From JAZDJJ01 sp043804035 (lineage in GTDB: Bacteria; Bacteroidota; Bacteroidia; Palsa-948): 27,855 bases of DNA. Below are positions 21,619-27,855 of the stretch, one piece after another. The notes beneath the pieces were generated by a model. The model did no database searches. It was not told the DNA's origin and saw nothing but the letters and a program-made list of their open reading frames with translations. How positions within the stretch are numbered: position 1 is the stretch's first letter; every line of letters starts with the position of its first letter. The stretch is from positions 1 to 27,855 of the forward strand of contig JAZDJJ010000153.1 of assembly GCA_043804035.1 (NCBI GenBank), in the 5' to 3' direction. A program made the translations under genes and the position numbers.

Positions 21619-22557
21619 TCATAAAATCACATTATCGGCATAGCTGTATAATATTATTTTACTTCCTCCAGCAAATTCTTTTGCTTTTTCATCTATCATT
21701 GGTGAAATAATTATGCTTTGAAATACTTTTTGTTTGTGTCGTTTTTCATAATATTTTACTTTTCGTAAAAAGATAACTATATCTGCTTTGCTGATAGATG
21801 ATTTTATTTCTATAAGATATATTTTCCCATTTTTAATAATTACATCTATTTCAATTGGACCAGGTTTGTCAAAGACAATACCTTCATTATCAAACTCATC
21901 ATAACGAATAACTTCATATTGTGGATTCATCTCACGAAGTATTCCTTTGAGCGCATTTCTGAATGATGCCTCGCTATGCAATCCCCAACGAGAACCAATA
22001 GCACCAATTGATTGATCATGCTTTCTATTACTAGCTTTTATTTCTTCTAATATAGTATTTATTGTTTTTTGGTTTTCTTCCCATTTCTTTTCCTGTGTTT
22101 CCCATTTCTTTTCCTGTGCTTCTTTATAATCAGCAAGTTCTTTTAGATAATTTTCCCATTTCTTTTCTTGCGTTTCTTTATAATCAGCAAGTTCTTTTAG
22201 ATAAATTTCCCATTTCTTTTCCTGTGCTTCCCATTTCTTTTCCTGCACTTCTTTATGATCAGCAAGTTCTTTTAGATAATTTTCCCATTTCTTTTCCTGC
22301 GCTTCTTTATAATCAGCAAGTTCTTTTAGATAATTTTCCCATTTCTTTTCCTGCGCTTCCCATTTCTTATCCTGCCTTATTCTTTCTTCAGACATTCCTA
22401 ATAACATTTTTTCAAACTTGTCATCAGTTTCCTTTTTTGTCGGATGTTTCGTTTGGACAAGTTTAAATACAGCATTCTTCACTGCTTCATCTTTTTTTAT
22501 CCATAGCAGAAGTTGATTGTTTACAACATCAAGTATTTGTTGTCTGGTATATTGCAT
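21619..22557 (-). CDS. Coiled-coil protein with C-terminal PD-(D/E)XK nuclease-like domain (DUF3782-like)
   Basis: This 312-aa protein has three parts. Residues 1-60 are a helical lead (MQYTRQQILDVVNNQLLLWI). Residues 62-162 are a charged coiled coil of repeated 18-residue (QEKKWENYLKELADYKEA) and 7-residue (QEKKWEA) units. From about 185 comes a compact domain with IGAIGSRWGLHSEASFRNAL and PIEIDVIIKNGKIYLIEIKS, giving a PD-(D/E)XK-type set D238, E250 and K252. This layout fits DUF3782 / PDDEXK proteins known from cyanobacteria and other bacteria; the cleavage target is unknown. The repeat DNA at about 22072-22374 is nearly identical between units, so copy number may vary. It lies 11 nt after rplD. 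Confidence 0.8.
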   Translation of the reverse strand: MQYTRQQILDVVNNQLLLWIKKDEAVKNAVFKLVQTKHPTKKETDDKFEKMLLGMSEERIRQDKKWEAQEKKWENYLKELADYKEAQEKKWENYLKELADHKEVQEKKWEAQEKKWEIYLKELADYKETQEKKWENYLKELADYKEAQEKKWETQEKKWEENQKTINTILEEIKASNRKHDQSIGAIGSRWGLHSEASFRNALKGILREMNPQYEVIRYDEFDNEGIVFDKPGPIEIDVIIKNGKIYLIEIKSSISKADIVIFLRKVKYYEKRHKQKVFQSIIISPMIDEKAKEFAGGSKIILYSYADNVIL

Positions 22558-22568
22558 AGTTAAGTGAT

Positions 22569-23237
22569 TTATGTTTTAACAGACAAAAATAACAAGTTCA
22601 AAATTTCACTTTTTAATAACTGATTTTCTAATTCTTTAACTGATGATTCTGATAAAAGCAAATTGTTTGCATTCATTATATCATAAGTATTTAAATTGCT
22701 CACAGTAATAACTTTTGCACGTTGAATATTTTTGGCAGACAATACAATGTTCTTATTATTTTTCGGAAGAACAAATAATGTTTTTTTTCCTGTTTGTCCA
22801 AGATTACTGAGAAGTTCAGAATAGTTTTTGGTTTTTGGTGATTCAAAATTAAAATCTTCCAGAACAGTGATGGAATTATTTTTTGCTTTGTAAGTAAGTG
22901 CGCTGATGCGTGCAAGATGTTTAACTTGCTTGTTAAGTTTAAAAGAATAATCTCTTGGGCGAGGTCCGAATACTCTTCCTCCGCCTCTAAGTAGTGGACT
23001 TTTGATATTTCCTCTGCGTGCTCCACCGGTTCCTTTTTGCTTGTGTAATTTTTTCGAACTTCCTGCAATCTCATTTCGTTCTTTTGATTTATGAGTTCCT
23101 TGTCTTTTATTGGCAAGAAATTGTTTTACATCAAGATAAATGGCGTGGTCGTTCGGCTTGATGTTAAAGATAGCATCATTCAAAATAATATTACGTTCTG
23201 TTTTATCTCCTTTTATATTATATACTGATGATTCCAT
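22569..23237 (-). CDS. rplD: Large-subunit ribosomal protein L4
   Basis: This 222-aa L4 has RQGTHKSKERNEIAGSSKKL, HKQKGTGGARRGNIKSPLLR and GGGRVFGPRPRDYSFKLNKQ, the extended loop that reaches into the tunnel. In E. coli L4 represses its own operon; no comparable leader was identified here. rplC is 57 nt upstream. The C-terminal end (LLKSEILNLLFLSVKT) runs a little past the usual end. Confidence 0.97.
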   Translation of the reverse strand: MESSVYNIKGDKTERNIILNDAIFNIKPNDHAIYLDVKQFLANKRQGTHKSKERNEIAGSSKKLHKQKGTGGARRGNIKSPLLRGGGRVFGPRPRDYSFKLNKQVKHLARISALTYKAKNNSITVLEDFNFESPKTKNYSELLSNLGQTGKKTLFVLPKNNKNIVLSAKNIQRAKVITVSNLNTYDIMNANNLLLSESSVKELENQLLKSEILNLLFLSVKT

Positions 23238-23294
23238 GATGTTTTATGTTTTTAAATTTTTATGTTTGATTTAATACATCCTGTTGTTTTGTAA

Positions 23295-23912
23295 TTATTT
23301 TTGTATCAGCACATAAGATCCTGCCGCACCGGGCACTGCGCCTTTTACAATCAATAAATTTTTTTCTTTGATAAGTTTCATTACTTGCAGATTTATTGCT
23401 TTTACTCTGTTGCCGCCCATTCTGCCACCCATTCGCATTCCTTTCAAAACCCGTGAAGGGAAAGAAGAAGCACCAATTGATCCGGGAGCTCTTTTCCTAT
23501 CGTGCTGTCCGTGAGTTGATGGACCAACGCCACTGAAATGATGTCTTTTTACAACGCCTTGAAATCCTTTTCCTTTGGAAATGCCCACCGCATCCACCAA
23601 TTCTCCTTCAGTAAATATTTCAAGTGTGATAACATCACCGGTTTTTTTCTCTCCATCAAAATCATGAAACTCAACAAGTTTACGTTTGGGAGTTGTACCC
23701 GATTTTGCAAAATGACCTTTCATGGCAGAAGTGGTATGCTTTTCTTTTCTTTCTCCGAATCCTAATTGAACAGATTCGTAACCATCTTTATCTTTTGTTT
23801 TTATTTGTGTTACCACACAAGGACCTGCTTCAATGACTGTGCAGGGAACATATTTTCCTGTCGTGTCAAACATACTGGTCATTCCGATTTTTTTTCCTAT
23901 GATTCCTGACAT
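23295..23912 (-). CDS. rplC: Large-subunit ribosomal protein L3
   Basis: This 205-aa L3 starts MSGIIGKKIGMTSMFDTTGK and has VDAVGISKGKGFQGVVKRHH, FSGVGPSTHGQHDRKRAPGS and IGASSFPSRVLKGMRMGGRM, the family signature. L3 binds near the peptidyl-transferase centre. Spacing to rpsJ is 96 nt, all non-coding, with no promoter box seen. Confidence 0.98.
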   Translation of the reverse strand: MSGIIGKKIGMTSMFDTTGKYVPCTVIEAGPCVVTQIKTKDKDGYESVQLGFGERKEKHTTSAMKGHFAKSGTTPKRKLVEFHDFDGEKKTGDVITLEIFTEGELVDAVGISKGKGFQGVVKRHHFSGVGPSTHGQHDRKRAPGSIGASSFPSRVLKGMRMGGRMGGNRVKAINLQVMKLIKEKNLLIVKGAVPGAAGSYVLIQK

Positions 23913-24008
23913 TGTATTAAGTTTATGAGTTCATTCTATAATTTATTTTTTATATTTTTTTCATCTCCTTTCCATTTGATAAGGACTAATAATTGGCTTC
24001 TTTTTATT

Positions 24009-24320
24009 TTATACTTTTATCTCCACTTCCACACCGCTGGGCAATTCTAATTTACTGAGTGCGTCAATTGTTTTTGGACTAGTTGCAGTGAAAATATCAA
24101 TCAATCGTTTGTATGTGCAAAGTTGAAATTGTTCTCTTGCTTTTTTATTTACATGGGGAGAACGAAGTACAGTATAAATTCGCTTGTTAGTAGGAAGAGG
24201 GATAGGACCACTTACCACAGAGCCGGTTGCTTTTGCTGTTTTTACAATTTTTTCTGCTGACTTATCCACAAGGTGGTGGTCGTACGATTTTAGTTTAATG
24301 CGAATTTTTTGTTGACTCAT
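24009..24320 (-). CDS. rpsJ: Small-subunit ribosomal protein S10
   Basis: This 103-aa S10 starts MSQQKIRIKLKSYDHHLVDK and has VSGPIPLPTNKRIYTVLRSP, HVNKKAREQFQLCTYKRLID, the S10 signature. S10 is in the 30S head and, with NusB, takes part in antitermination. It directly follows fusA; tuf, found there in many bacteria, is absent, as is usual in this phylum. A seven-unit heptamer array starts immediately upstream of its ATG. Confidence 0.98.
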   Translation of the reverse strand: MSQQKIRIKLKSYDHHLVDKSAEKIVKTAKATGSVVSGPIPLPTNKRIYTVLRSPHVNKKAREQFQLCTYKRLIDIFTATSPKTIDALSKLELPSGVEVEIKV

Positions 24321-24369
24321 AATAGTTAATAGTTAATGGTTAATAGTTAATGGTTAATGGTTAATGGTT
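24321..24369. repeat. 7-unit heptamer array immediately upstream of rpsJ
   Basis: Units aatagtt (x2), aatggtt, aatagtt and aatggtt (x3) run in perfect 7-nt phase and abut the rpsJ start codon. On the transcribed strand the unit reads aaccatt or aactatt. Confidence 0.93.
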
Positions 24370-24391
24370 AATGTTGTTATTTCCTTATATC

Positions 24392-26512
24392 TTATTTTGC
24401 TTTTTTTCCTTTTACTTTTGCAATTACTTCTTCAGAAATATTTCTAGGTGTTTCGGTATAATGAGAAAATTCCATAGTAGAAGTTGCACGCCCCGATGTA
24501 ATAGTACGAAGTTGCGTTATGTAGCCGAACATTTCACTAAGTGGAACTTTTGCTTTTACTGCTTGTGCATTTCCTTTGTTATTCATTCCTTCAATTTGTC
24601 CTCTGCGTTTATTCAAATCACCAACCACTTCACCCATATATAAATCAGGTGTAATAACTTCTATTTTCATGATTGGCTCCATCAAAACAGGTTTGGCTTT
24701 TGGTAATGCTTCGCGGAAAGCAGTTCTGGCGCAAATTTCAAACGAAAGAGAATCAGAGTCAACTGCGTGATACGAACCATCTGTCAATTCTATTTTCATG
24801 CTTTGCATAGGAAATCCAGCAAGCACACCATTTACCATAGCAGCTCTAAACCCTTTTTCAACTGATGGAATATATTCACGCGGAATATTTCCACCCTTAA
24901 CTTTATTTTCAAACTGCAAACCACCATTCTTTTCTGTAATTTCAAAATCAGCATCAACTGGAGATACTGTAAAATAAATATCGGCAAATTTACCACGGCC
25001 ACCGGTTTGTTTCTTGTAAAGTTCGCGATGTTCAACAGTTCCTGTAATTGCTTCTTTATAATTAACCTGCGGAGCGCCTTGATTTATTTCTACTTTAAAT
25101 TCGCGTTTCAGTCGGTCAACAATTATTTCAAGGTGAAGTTCTCCCATTCCACTGATGATGGTTTGTCCTGATTCTTCATCTGTTTTAACGCGGAAAGTCG
25201 GGTCTTCTTCCGAAAGTTTAGCAAGAGAAGCTCCAAGTTTATCAAGGTCTGCTTGTGTTTTTGGTTCAACGGCAATACCAATAACAGGTTCAGGAAAATT
25301 CATTGCTTCCAAAACAATCGGAAAGTTCTCATCACATAATGTATCTCCTGTTTTAATATCTTTAAATCCAACAGCAGCGCCAATATCTCCGGCTTCTATA
25401 TAATCAATAGCATTTTGTTTATTAGCGTGCATCTGAAAAATACGCGAAATACGTTCTTTGTTTCCGCTACGTGTGTTCAATGCATAAGAACCGGCATTAA
25501 GTCGCCCGGAGTAAGCACGGAAAAAACACAAACGTCCAACAAATGGATCGGTTGCAATCTTAAATGCAAGAGCAGAAAAAGGTTCTTTCGCATCGGGTTT
25601 GCGAGATATCTCTTCATCGGTATCAGGGTTGGTACCTATAATATTATGTTTATCAAGAGGACTTGGCATTAGTTCTATCACATAATCCAGCATTGTTTGA
25701 ACACCTTTATTCTTAAAAGCAGAACCACAAACCATAGGAATAACTTTTCCTGATATACACGCCTGCCGAAGTGCCGCAAGAATTTCTGTTTCGGTAATTG
25801 AATTGGGATCTGCAAAGAATTTTTCCATCAGGTGATCATCAAATTCAGCAATTGATTCTAATAGTTTTGCTCTCCAGTGTTTTGCTTCTGTAATCATTTC
25901 AGCAGGGATAGGAACTTCTTTAAAAGTCATTCCTTTATTTTCTTCATTCCATTCAATAGCACGAAGATTTATAAGGTCAATAACTCCGCGGAATTTTTCT
26001 TCAGCACCAAGAGGAAGTTGAAGAGGCACCGCATTTCCTCCGAGCATTTCTTTTACCTGTTTGCAAACATTAAGAAAGTCAGCACCCGCACGATCCATTT
26101 TATTTACGAAGCCCATGCGTGTTACATTATAATTATTTGCAAGATGCCAGTTTGTCTCAGATTGTGGTTCAACACCGTCAACGGCAGAGAAAAGAAATAC
26201 TAGTCCGTCTAACACACGAAGAGACCGATTTACTTCCACAGTAAAATCAACATGACCGGGAGTATCAATGATGTTTATTTTATATTTATTATTGCGATAG
26301 TTCCAAAAGCAAGTAGTAGCAGCAGAAGTGATGGTGATACCGCGTTCTTGTTCCTGTATCATCCAGTCCATAGTAGCAGCGCCATCATGCACTTCACCAA
26401 TTTTGTGATTAACACCTGTATAATATAGTATACGCTCTGTGCAAGTTGTCTTACCCGCATCAATGTGTGCAACAATTCCAATGTTTCTTGTATAATGCAA
26501 ATCCTGACTCAT
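24392..26512 (-). CDS. fusA: Translation elongation factor G
   Basis: This 706-aa GTPase drives translocation. The G domain has AHIDAGKTT (15-23), the switch II DTPGHVDF and NKMD. The later domains include SGMGELHLEIIVDRLKREFK and YKEAITGTVEHRELYKKQTG, and the protein ends ISEEVIAKVKGKKAK. The frame extends 40 codons upstream, to 26632, but those overlap rpsG and are unlike EF-G, so the start is the ATG at 26512 (MSQDLHYTRN). It sits between rpsG (19 nt away) and rpsJ. Confidence 0.98.
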   Translation of the reverse strand: MSQDLHYTRNIGIVAHIDAGKTTCTERILYYTGVNHKIGEVHDGAATMDWMIQEQERGITITSAATTCFWNYRNNKYKINIIDTPGHVDFTVEVNRSLRVLDGLVFLFSAVDGVEPQSETNWHLANNYNVTRMGFVNKMDRAGADFLNVCKQVKEMLGGNAVPLQLPLGAEEKFRGVIDLINLRAIEWNEENKGMTFKEVPIPAEMITEAKHWRAKLLESIAEFDDHLMEKFFADPNSITETEILAALRQACISGKVIPMVCGSAFKNKGVQTMLDYVIELMPSPLDKHNIIGTNPDTDEEISRKPDAKEPFSALAFKIATDPFVGRLCFFRAYSGRLNAGSYALNTRSGNKERISRIFQMHANKQNAIDYIEAGDIGAAVGFKDIKTGDTLCDENFPIVLEAMNFPEPVIGIAVEPKTQADLDKLGASLAKLSEEDPTFRVKTDEESGQTIISGMGELHLEIIVDRLKREFKVEINQGAPQVNYKEAITGTVEHRELYKKQTGGRGKFADIYFTVSPVDADFEITEKNGGLQFENKVKGGNIPREYIPSVEKGFRAAMVNGVLAGFPMQSMKIELTDGSYHAVDSDSLSFEICARTAFREALPKAKPVLMEPIMKIEVITPDLYMGEVVGDLNKRRGQIEGMNNKGNAQAVKAKVPLSEMFGYITQLRTITSGRATSTMEFSHYTETPRNISEEVIAKVKGKKAK

Positions 26513-26531
26513 AGTTATCAAATTATTTTTT

Positions 26532-27002
26532 TTATTTAATCTTGAAATGTGAATATGCTTTGTTTGCTTCAGCCATGCGATGAGTATCTTCTCTCTTCTT
26601 GAAAGCACCGCCTTCTTGTTTTGATGCAGCAATTATTTCTGAAGATAATCCTTTACTAATAGAATGTTCTTTTCTTTCTGTTGCATAATGAATTAACCAT
26701 TTCATTGCGAGAGCAGTTTTTCTTTCTGCGCGTACTTCCTGAGGAATCTGATAATTTGCGCCACCAATTCTACGGGTTTTTACTTCCACCTGAGGAGTAA
26801 CATTTTCTAAAGCTTTTTTCCAAACTTCCAATCCGTTTTGGGTAGTTTTTTCAGTTACAATATCAATAGCATCATAAAATAATTTATATGCTTTGTTTTT
26901 TTTACCGTCAACCATCAGATTGTTTACAAAACGTGTAACCAATGGCTCCTGAAATCTTGGATCAGGAAGCAGGTATCTTTTTTTTGATTTTCCTTTTCTC
27001 AT
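26532..27002 (-). CDS. rpsG: Small-subunit ribosomal protein S7
   Basis: This 156-aa S7 has the N-terminal MRKGKSKKRYLLPDPRFQEP, LVTRFVNNLMVDGKKNKAYK and the signature-bearing VEVKTRRIGGANYQIPQEVR, followed by RKTALAMKWLIHYATER. S7 nucleates the 30S head. The gap to rpsL is 6 nt, giving likely coupled translation. Confidence 0.98.
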   Translation of the reverse strand: MRKGKSKKRYLLPDPRFQEPLVTRFVNNLMVDGKKNKAYKLFYDAIDIVTEKTTQNGLEVWKKALENVTPQVEVKTRRIGGANYQIPQEVRAERKTALAMKWLIHYATERKEHSISKGLSSEIIAASKQEGGAFKKREDTHRMAEANKAYSHFKIK

Positions 27003-27008
27003 GTTATT

Positions 27009-27449
27009 TTATTTTTTGGATTCTGTTGTATTAGGAACTTCTTTTTTTGCAGAAGGAGTTGACGAAGGAACTGCACCCGCTTTAGGTTTTTTTGTTCCGT
27101 ATTTAGAGCGTGCCTGACGTTTTGTTGCTACGCCTGTTGTATCTAATATCCCTCTTACAATATGATAACGAACTCCGGGTAAATCTTTTACTCTGCCTCC
27201 GCGTACAAGCACAATAGAGTGTTCCTGAAGAGTATGTCCTTCACCGGGAATGTATGCAATAACTTCGCTTCTGTTTGACAGCCGAACTTTCGCAACTTTT
27301 CTCATCGCGGAGTTTGGTTTTTTAGGAGTGGTGGTGTACACTTTTATACAAACACCTCTGCGCTGAGGGGAACTATCAAGAGCAATGGATTTACTCTTGT
27401 TGCTAAATTTTTTTCGCCCCTTACGAATCAATTGTTGTATTGTTGGCAT
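27009..27449 (-). CDS. rpsL: Small-subunit ribosomal protein S12
   Basis: This 146-aa S12 starts MPTIQQLIRKGRKKFSNKSK and has TTPKKPNSAMRKVAKVRLSN (about 40-59), with the lysine linked elsewhere to streptomycin response in its wild-type form (K44 here), and GGRVKDLPGVRYHIVRG with D89. S12 works in decoding. It is longer than the usual 123-137 residues by a Ser/Pro/Lys/Glu tail from about 122 to the end (AVPSSTPSAKKEVPNTTESK). It is the first gene of the minus-strand cluster. Confidence 0.98.
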   Translation of the reverse strand: MPTIQQLIRKGRKKFSNKSKSIALDSSPQRRGVCIKVYTTTPKKPNSAMRKVAKVRLSNRSEVIAYIPGEGHTLQEHSIVLVRGGRVKDLPGVRYHIVRGILDTTGVATKRQARSKYGTKKPKAGAVPSSTPSAKKEVPNTTESKK

Positions 27450-27504
27450 TTTTTAAAAATTATTTTTTTAATAAAAAATCATTAATTGATTTTCTGAAAA
27501 GGGG

Positions 27505-27512
27505 CAAAGATA
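27505..27512 (-). promoter_or_regulatory. Main predicted promoter of the ribosomal cluster
   Basis: The minus strand reads TATCTTTGCCCC, a textbook Bacteroidota -7 box (TAnnTTTG) 56 nt upstream of the rpsL start. The -33 region has only a partial TTTG (CTTTA near 27531-27535, 18-19 nt away). Transcription would begin around 27498, leaving a leader of roughly 50 nt. Confidence 0.65.
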
Positions 27513-27583
27513 CATAATATTTAATACGAATAAAGATTTTTAAAAAATATTTTTCTACTTGTCTATTTATTGCGTAACATTAG

Positions 27584-27707
27584 TCAAAAAATATTTTATC
27601 TTTACTTTTTTATTTACAAAGCAATCCGAAGTCACAAAAAAAATAAATCAAACTAAAAATAATTTTGTTATCAAAAAATATTTTATCTTTACTTTTTTAT
27701 TTACAAA
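27584..27707. repeat. 37-bp direct repeat, two copies 87 nt apart
   Basis: Positions 27584-27620 and 27671-27707 are identical over 37 nt (tcaaaaaatattttatcttt and onward to tttacaaa). The copies lie upstream of the rpsL promoter, in non-coding sequence. Confidence 0.9.
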
Positions 27708-27741
27708 ACAATTAATAAAGGGCGGTTCCAAAAATTGATTT

Positions 27742-27834
27742 CGTCATTGCGACTGCGAGGCACGAAGCAGGAAGCAATCTCTATTTCTACATGAAAAAAC
27801 AGATTGCTTCAGTCGTTCCTCCTTCGCAATGACG
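27742..27834. repeat. Imperfect inverted repeat, dispersed hairpin-type element
   Basis: The left arm begins CGTCATTGCGA at 27742 and ends GAAGCAATCT at 27780. The right arm, 27801-27834, is its imperfect inverted complement: it starts AGATTGCTTC and ends TCGCAATGACG. Outer 11-nt and inner 10-nt blocks match exactly. A spacer of 20 nt separates the arms. This resembles, from memory, widespread short palindromic repeats with the same CGTCATTGCGA ends. Confidence 0.85.
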
Positions 27835-27855
27835 TTTATTTGTATTTTTAGAACT

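Larger units (their letters stand above)
27450..27855. other. Non-coding right edge upstream of rpsL
   Basis: No gene is supported in these 406 nt. The region holds the rpsL promoter, the 37-bp direct repeat and the hairpin element, with otherwise A/T-rich sequence full of homopolymer runs. Any gene to the right must start beyond the window. Confidence 0.7.

Noticed and set aside
22062..22466. Plus-strand 134-codon frame of FPISFP-type repeats
   Set aside because: It is the antisense of the coiled-coil repeats of the nuclease-like gene, which has a coherent domain layout.
26513..26632. 40-codon N-terminal extension of EF-G
   Set aside because: The extension overlaps rpsG and lacks similarity to EF-G; the standard start MSQDLHYTRN is present at 26512.

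Overview
The window is a low-GC stretch from a member of the Bacteroidota. This rests on the gene order of the ribosomal cluster, on promoter boxes of the TAnnTTTG type, on the near absence of Shine-Dalgarno sequences, and on lineage-typical features such as zinc-ligand-free S4, S14 and L36, a repeat-rich L17 tail, and fusA directly upstream of rpsJ without tuf. The genus cannot be told from the sequence alone.

Layout. Positions 1-136 hold the last 44 codons of an IS1-family transposase. Positions 314-3391 hold a rightward three-gene group: a short-chain dehydrogenase, a YtcJ-like amidohydrolase with a lipoprotein-type signal, and a secreted CAP-domain protein. It converges on the rest of the window. 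From 27449 down to about 3438, on the minus strand, runs one merged str-S10-spc-alpha cluster: rpsL rpsG fusA rpsJ rplC rplD [nuclease-like] rplW rplB [NYN] [barrel] rpsS rplV rpsC rplP rpmC rpsQ rplN rplX rplE rpsN rpsH rplF rplR [pair of membrane coiled-coil proteins] rpsE rplO [129-aa unknown] secY map infA rpmJ rpsM rpsK rpsD rpoA rplQ. Positions 27450-27855 are non-coding: the operon promoter, a 37-bp direct repeat and a hairpin-forming dispersed repeat.

How it works together. The cluster makes ribosomal proteins, EF-G, IF-1, the SecY channel, methionine aminopeptidase and RNA polymerase alpha. The main predicted promoter lies at 27505-27512, with candidate internal promoters before rpmC and infA.

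Four things are unusual. (1) Six non-ribosomal genes sit, all co-oriented, at four points inside a normally tightly conserved operon. (2) rpmD (L30) is missing from its slot. (3) The junctions before at least seven genes carry tandem arrays of AT-rich heptamers with a strict 7-nt period but a different unit at each site; the largest is 28 units before rpoA. (4) rplQ stops early at a run of seven A, while a conserved-looking 79-residue tail, including nine pentapeptide repeats, continues in the -1 frame.
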